Assembly: GCA_006176705.1 (NCBI GenBank)
Contig: QRFJ01006390.1
Coordinates: 310,001 to 374,000, forward strand
DNA length: 64,000 nt
Direction: 5' to 3'
DNA from: Cocos nucifera
Taxonomy: Eukaryota; Streptophyta; Magnoliopsida; Arecales; Arecaceae
In this document: in pieces, positions 60,097 through 64,000 of the stretch
How the letters are laid out: each line of letters begins with the position of its first letter
Numbering within the stretch: the stretch's first letter is position 1
Position numbers and translations under genes: made by a program
The notes under the pieces: generated by a model
The model's database searches: none
What the model saw: only the letters and a program-made list of their open reading frames with translations
Told to the model about the DNA's origin: nothing

Positions 60097-61750
60097 ATGG
60101 CAAAAACTCGTGCTCAAAATTCGGTTAGCTCCACCGACCGGACATCCTGGCAAGAGACATTTCCCCCTCCACCGTCGATAGTGGCGGAACCAAGCTCTTC
60201 GCGTCTGGCGATCACATCGAACGCGCAAGCCCACCAACTGGCTGCCTTGACACAGCAAGTCCGGATGTTGACGGAGGCTGTTCACAGTCTCCAATAGCAA
60301 CCGCATGCAGTGGCAGAAGGTCCAATGATGCAGGCGATACCCTCTAGGCACAGCCGCCATGTCTCGAGGTGCTCCATCACCCCCTCACCGGAGAGACCAT
60401 CTCGACGTTTCCGTCGGATGGAAACCCCATCCCCCCGCAGCTCGTGAGGAACCACCCGTCGATCTCAACGCTCCTTTTCCCCATCTTCCCACCAGAGTCA
60501 CCATAAGGAAAAACGGTCGTGAGATTCGACCACCTCTTCTTCCACCAATTCTTCGGAAGGATCAACTCCGGGGATATCCCGCCAGCGACAGTTCAACGAC
60601 TATGAGCGGAAGCTCAACGAGTGACCGTCGACTAGCTCAAATTCAGGAGGATACGAAGGAAGGATTCGTCGATGGTCTCCACATCCACACGGCTCCTCCT
60701 TTCTCCTCGCACATCTTGGACGTATCGATCCTGTCACGATTCAAGATGCCCCAGATGGAGCCATACGACGGCTCCACCGACCCAATCAATCATCTCAAGA
60801 GTTATAAGGCTCTCATGATGATCCAGGGGCCGAATGACACCCTTATGTGCATCGGCTTTTCGGCCACCTTTCGGAAAGCTGCTCGAGTCTGGTACTTCGG
60901 GCTTCAGTTGGAAAGCATCAACTCCTTCGAGCAGCTTGAAGACTCCTTCGTGGCACACTTCAGCACCAGCAGAAGGAAGCCACAAACTTCTGGCAATCTC
61001 TTCTTAATCAAGCAGAACGAGGGAGAGACTCTTCGCGCCTTTGTAGCGCGATCTAATGCCGCTACGCTTGAGGTCCGAAACCTCAATGAAGAAGTGGCCG
61101 TTCTAGCCATAAGACAGTCTGTGGAGCTCCCGGTTCACCTACTCGTTGGATAAGAACCCCCCCAAACTTATGCCAAACTTCTAGAATGTGCTGATAAATA
61201 CATTCACGCAGAAGAAGGCGCTTTTGACCGACGCCAACAAAAAGAGAAGAATCAGAAGAAGAAACAACGAAAAAACGACGCTTCGGCCGGTCCTAACCAA
61301 CCCACCCCGAATAGGGAAGCGACGTCCTCCCGATCGAGCCCAATGCCAACCCATCTGAAGAGTCGGTATAATAACTACACTCCCCTCTCTACTCCACGAG
61401 CTCAGATCTTAATGGAGATCGAGGGAGAGGAGTACCTCTGCCGACCACGTCGATGAAACGACCAGGCAAAGACAAAAGAAAGTATTGTCAATTTCATCGC
61501 GACTATGGCCACGACACCGAACAGTGCTTCCAACTAAAAGACTAAATCAAGGCACTCATTCAACGGAGATTTCTTGGCAAATTCCGGCTCGATCGCCCAG
61601 CTCATCCGCATGCCAATCAATCACTACCATCGGAAGAGAACCATCAAAACCGACCAACGACTGGGGTGATCAATATGATTTCCGAGCGACCAAGATCCGG
61701 GAGGGGCAACATCCAAAGAAGAATCGACCAAGAAGCGATGATTCGAAGAA
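60097..61750 (+). pseudogene. Tat gag
   Basis: ATG at 60097 (MAKTRAQNSVSSTDRTSWQE). A glutamine codon has become TAG at 60295-60297. A frame change follows, then a 264-codon open stretch (60359-61153). The Retrotrans_gag core includes ILSRFKMPQMEPYDGSTDP at about 60730-60785, then AARVWYFGLQLESINSFEQ and FLIKQNEGETLRAFVARS. After a frameshift near 61145 come TYAKLLECADKYIHAEEGAF and a Lys/Gln-rich part. The knuckle CQFHRDYGHDTEQC is at 61486-61527, with C-x2-H-x4-H-x4-C spacing as in the nested element. It would be the particle and RNA-binding protein. Confidence 0.82.
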
Positions 61751-61799
61751 TTAATTTCTTTTTTAGATGATGATATAAGGGGGAATTCAAACTCCCTAT

Positions 61800-62190
61800 G
61801 ATGATGCTATCATCGTCTCCGTGACGGTAGCGAATTATGATGTAAAAAAAATCCTTGTTGATAATGGAAGCTCCGCTAATGTTTTGTTTTATTCGACTTT
61901 CTTTCGAATGAAATTGTTGACAGAACGACTCCAAGGAATCTCTGTTCCCTTGGTCGGATTTACAGGAGATGCCATCGACATTGAAGGAGAAATCGGCCTC
62001 CCACTAACCGCAGGGATAGAACCTCAGCAAAGCACTATTGTCTTGACTTTCATGGTTGTTAAAGTTCCATCGACATACAATGCCATACTCGGAAGACCAT
62101 GACTTAATGCCCTCAAGGCAATAGTATCGACGTATCATTTACTAGTCTGATTTCCGGCTAAGACCGAAGTCAGGGAGATGCGAGACGACC
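61800..62190 (+). pseudogene. Tat protease
   Basis: A retropepsin-like core reads VKKILVDNGSSANVLF at about 61840-61890, with catalytic aspartate in VDNGSS (other Tat proteases have D-x-GSS). It continues LVGFTGDAIDIEGEIGLPLT and ends YNAILGRP followed by TGA at 62101-62103, where a tryptophan is usual. Downstream remnants LNALKAIVSTYHLLV show that the frame once continued. Confidence 0.78.
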
Positions 62191-62309
62191 AATAGGTTGC
62201 CTGACGTTGCTTCGCAATCGCTGCAAAAGAGAACAAGTCAGAAGATTCTTCACTACTAGAAAGACTTGATCAGCGAGAAGATGAAAAACGAAGTGAACCG
62301 ACAGAACAA

Positions 62310-63782
62310 TTGACCTCCATCCCGTTGCAAGAAAACGATCCGACTAAGGTTGTCCAAATTGGGTTGCACCTTCAGTTGGAAAAGCGTGAACAACTGGTTC
62401 GGTTACTAAGAGTCAATGTCGATGTGTTCGTTTGGTTAGCAACCGACATGCCGGGCATACCTCTAGAAATAATCACTCATCGACTAAACGTCAATCCGAA
62501 TGTCAAGCTGGTAAGACAAAAGAAACAACCATTCGCTTCCGAGCGACAGAAGATCATCGACGAAGAGGTGGATAAACTTCTTGCAACAGGCTTCATCAGA
62601 GAAGCCCATTACCCTGATTGGCTTGCCAACGTCATCATGATAAGGAAAGCCAATGGAAAATGGCGCATCTGTATCGACTATACCAACCTAAATGAAGCAT
62701 GCTCGAAGGACAGTTTTTCTCTCCCAAAGATCAATCAACTGGTCGATGCAACATTGGGACATCAACTCCTGAGTTTCATGGACACTTTCGTAGGTTACAA
62801 CCATATTCGAATGGCACCTAAAGACGAAGAACATACTGCCTTCATCACCGATAAAGAAATTTATTGCTACAAGATCATGCCGTTCGAACTCAAAAATGCG
62901 GGAGCGACCTACCAATTTTTGGTAAATAAAGTCTTTAAGCCATAGATTAGGCGGAACATGGAAGTACACGTCGACAATATGCTAGTAAAAAGCACTCAAA
63001 GTCAAGACCATGTCCGAGACTTAGAAGAAGCTTTCGATACACTCCGATGACACCAGATGAAACTAAATCCGATCAAATGTGCCTTCGGAGTGACAGTCGA
63101 AAAATTCCTCGGTTTTCTCGTTTCACATTGGAGAATCGAAGTAAATCTCAAGAAGATAAAAGCAATTATCGATATGAAAAATCCGACTTCGAAGGAGGTG
63201 CAACAGCTCAATAGAAGAATCGTCGTGCTCAGTCGGTTCATCTCCAAATCTGTCGAGAGATGTCTTCCATTTTTCAAAACTCTACAGCAGACTAAGAATT
63301 TTTCATGGACTGACGAATGCCGACAGTCCTTTGAAGAGCTAAAAAGGTACCTGATGGCTCCCCCACTGCTCGTAAAGCCGGTGGAAAGAGAACCTTTATA
63401 TTTATACCTAGCCACATCCGACGAAGCTGTTAGTTCAATTTTGGTCAGAGAGGATGAAAAACAGGTACAGCACCCTATTTACCAGGCAAGTAAAGTACTT
63501 CATGCTGAAATCTGATATTCAAAAGCTGAGAAGATGATCTATGCCCTGATCACTTCGGCACAACGGCTTCGACTCTACTTCCAAGCCCACACAGTTCTTG
63601 TTCTCACCGACCAACCCCTGAGGATGATCCTCTATCGACCAGATACCTGGGGCCGAATGGCGAAATGGGCAATAAAGCATAGCGAATTCGACATCCATTA
63701 TCGTCCTCGCCCATCAATGAAGGCCCAAGTTCTGGCTGATTTTATTGTCAAATGCACTATCTCGGACGATAACTCTGACTAA
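62310..63782 (+). pseudogene. Tat reverse transcriptase and first RNase H
   Basis: RT starts around LLRVNVDVFVWLATDMPGI. Motifs in order are KANGKWRICIDYTNLNEACS (62645-62705), LSFMDTFVGYNHIRM (62770-62817, with the first catalytic Asp), ITDKEIYCYKIMPFELKNAG and EVHVDNMLVKS (62961-62993). The last stands where YVDD is expected: Tyr and the final Asp are changed, so RT is inactive. Thumb and connection follow (NPIKCAFGV, VLSRFISKSVERCLPFFKTL). RNase H reads LYLATSDEAVSSILVRED and LITSAQRLRLYFQAH, to 63782. Stops follow FKP, DTLR and HAEI. Confidence 0.85.
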
Positions 63783-63814
63783 GAAACAATTTGCGAACCG
63801 ACAGAAAACGCCCA

Positions 63815-64000
63815 CGAAACCTACTATAGTTCGGCTTGGGTGTTACATGTCGATGGGGCCTCAAATGCCCTTGGAAGCAGCACGGGACTCATCCTAGCAA
63901 ATGCCAATGGAAAAGTCATCAAGTACGTCCTTCGATTCAACTTTAAAGCTTCAAACAATCAAGCCGAATATGAAGCACTTCTTGCTGGCTTAAGAATCGC
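63815..64000 (+). pseudogene. Tat second (archaeal-type) RNase H, truncated by the window edge
   Basis: After a TAA at 63780-63782 the frame continues as YYSSAWVLHVDGASNALGSS and then NFKASNNQAEYEALLAG. The DGAS and NNQAEYEALL signatures are those of the additional RNase H found in Tat elements. The frame is open to the window end. Confidence 0.8.

Larger units (their letters stand above)
59514..64000 (+). mobile_element. Tat-lineage Ty3/gypsy retrotransposon, 5' part
   Basis: 5' LTR, primer site, gag, protease, RT, RNase H and the start of a second RNase H are present in order; integrase and the 3' LTR are beyond the window. The second RNase H after the first (archaeal-type) marks the Tat lineage. 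All genes carry point stops. The LTR start TGTTGGGG and the gag knuckle resemble those of the pol-less elements at 1-2136 and 16202-22139. Confidence 0.9.

Overview
This is nuclear DNA from a flowering plant, almost certainly a monocot with a repeat-rich genome. I see no bacterial or organellar gene set, no CRISPR array and no operon. Most of the 64 kb is transposable elements nested in one another. The GGTACCGTACC-rich MITEs and the mix of Athila, Tat and SIRE-like elements suggest a palm-type genome, but that is inference. Two things here are not transposon. One is a spliced protein-coding gene on the minus strand, of which seven exons can be placed between 30228 and 56542. The other is a pair of tRNA-Ala(UGC) genes on the plus strand inside one of its introns.

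Layout, left to right. Positions 1-2136 are the 3' end of a Tat-like LTR element: minisatellites, polypurine tract and 3' LTR. Positions 2137-9436 are AT-rich filler with a perfect 62-bp-arm palindrome (about 3.4 kb), a LINE tail (about 4.7 kb) and two hAT-type MITEs (5861-6273 and 7951-8766). Positions 9437-23763 are a 14.3-kb SIRE-like Ty1/copia element on the minus strand. It has both LTRs, a zinc-knuckle gag and no recognisable pol. Its gag is split by a complete 5.9-kb Tat-like element (16202-22139, 5-bp target duplication CTATC), which also has gag and no pol. Positions 23764-30227 hold unclassified repeat, a decayed hAT transposase (26930-28300) and a small MITE.

Positions 30228-56542 are the host gene. 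Its C-terminal 148 codons were reconstructed from exons whose splice phases all agree. They encode two successive similar modules, tentatively of DUF3783 type. An 18.6-kb intron of this gene holds a 16.3-kb Athila Ty3/gypsy element (31580-47841, target duplication CCTCT) that landed inside an older MITE. The Athila element was later hit by three hAT-superfamily insertions: a 696-bp MITE, a 603-bp MITE and a 4.7-kb element carrying its own decayed transposase. Each has an 8-bp target duplication, and each removal restores the Athila reading frame. The Athila integrase reading frame is intact; gag, protease and RT are broken.

Positions 56543-59513 contain a purine-only tract, a short tandem repeat, a MITE, a copia LTR and one possible further upstream exon. 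Positions 59514-64000 are the 5' part of a Tat-lineage Ty3/gypsy element with LTR, gag, protease, RT, RNase H and the start of the second (archaeal-type) RNase H that marks Tat. It runs off the right edge. It is a plausible type of enzyme donor for the pol-less Tat-like elements at 1-2136 and 16202-22139, which share its LTR start and its gag zinc-knuckle style.

Annotation was done by reading alone. No identity percentages, insertion ages or database matches were computed.
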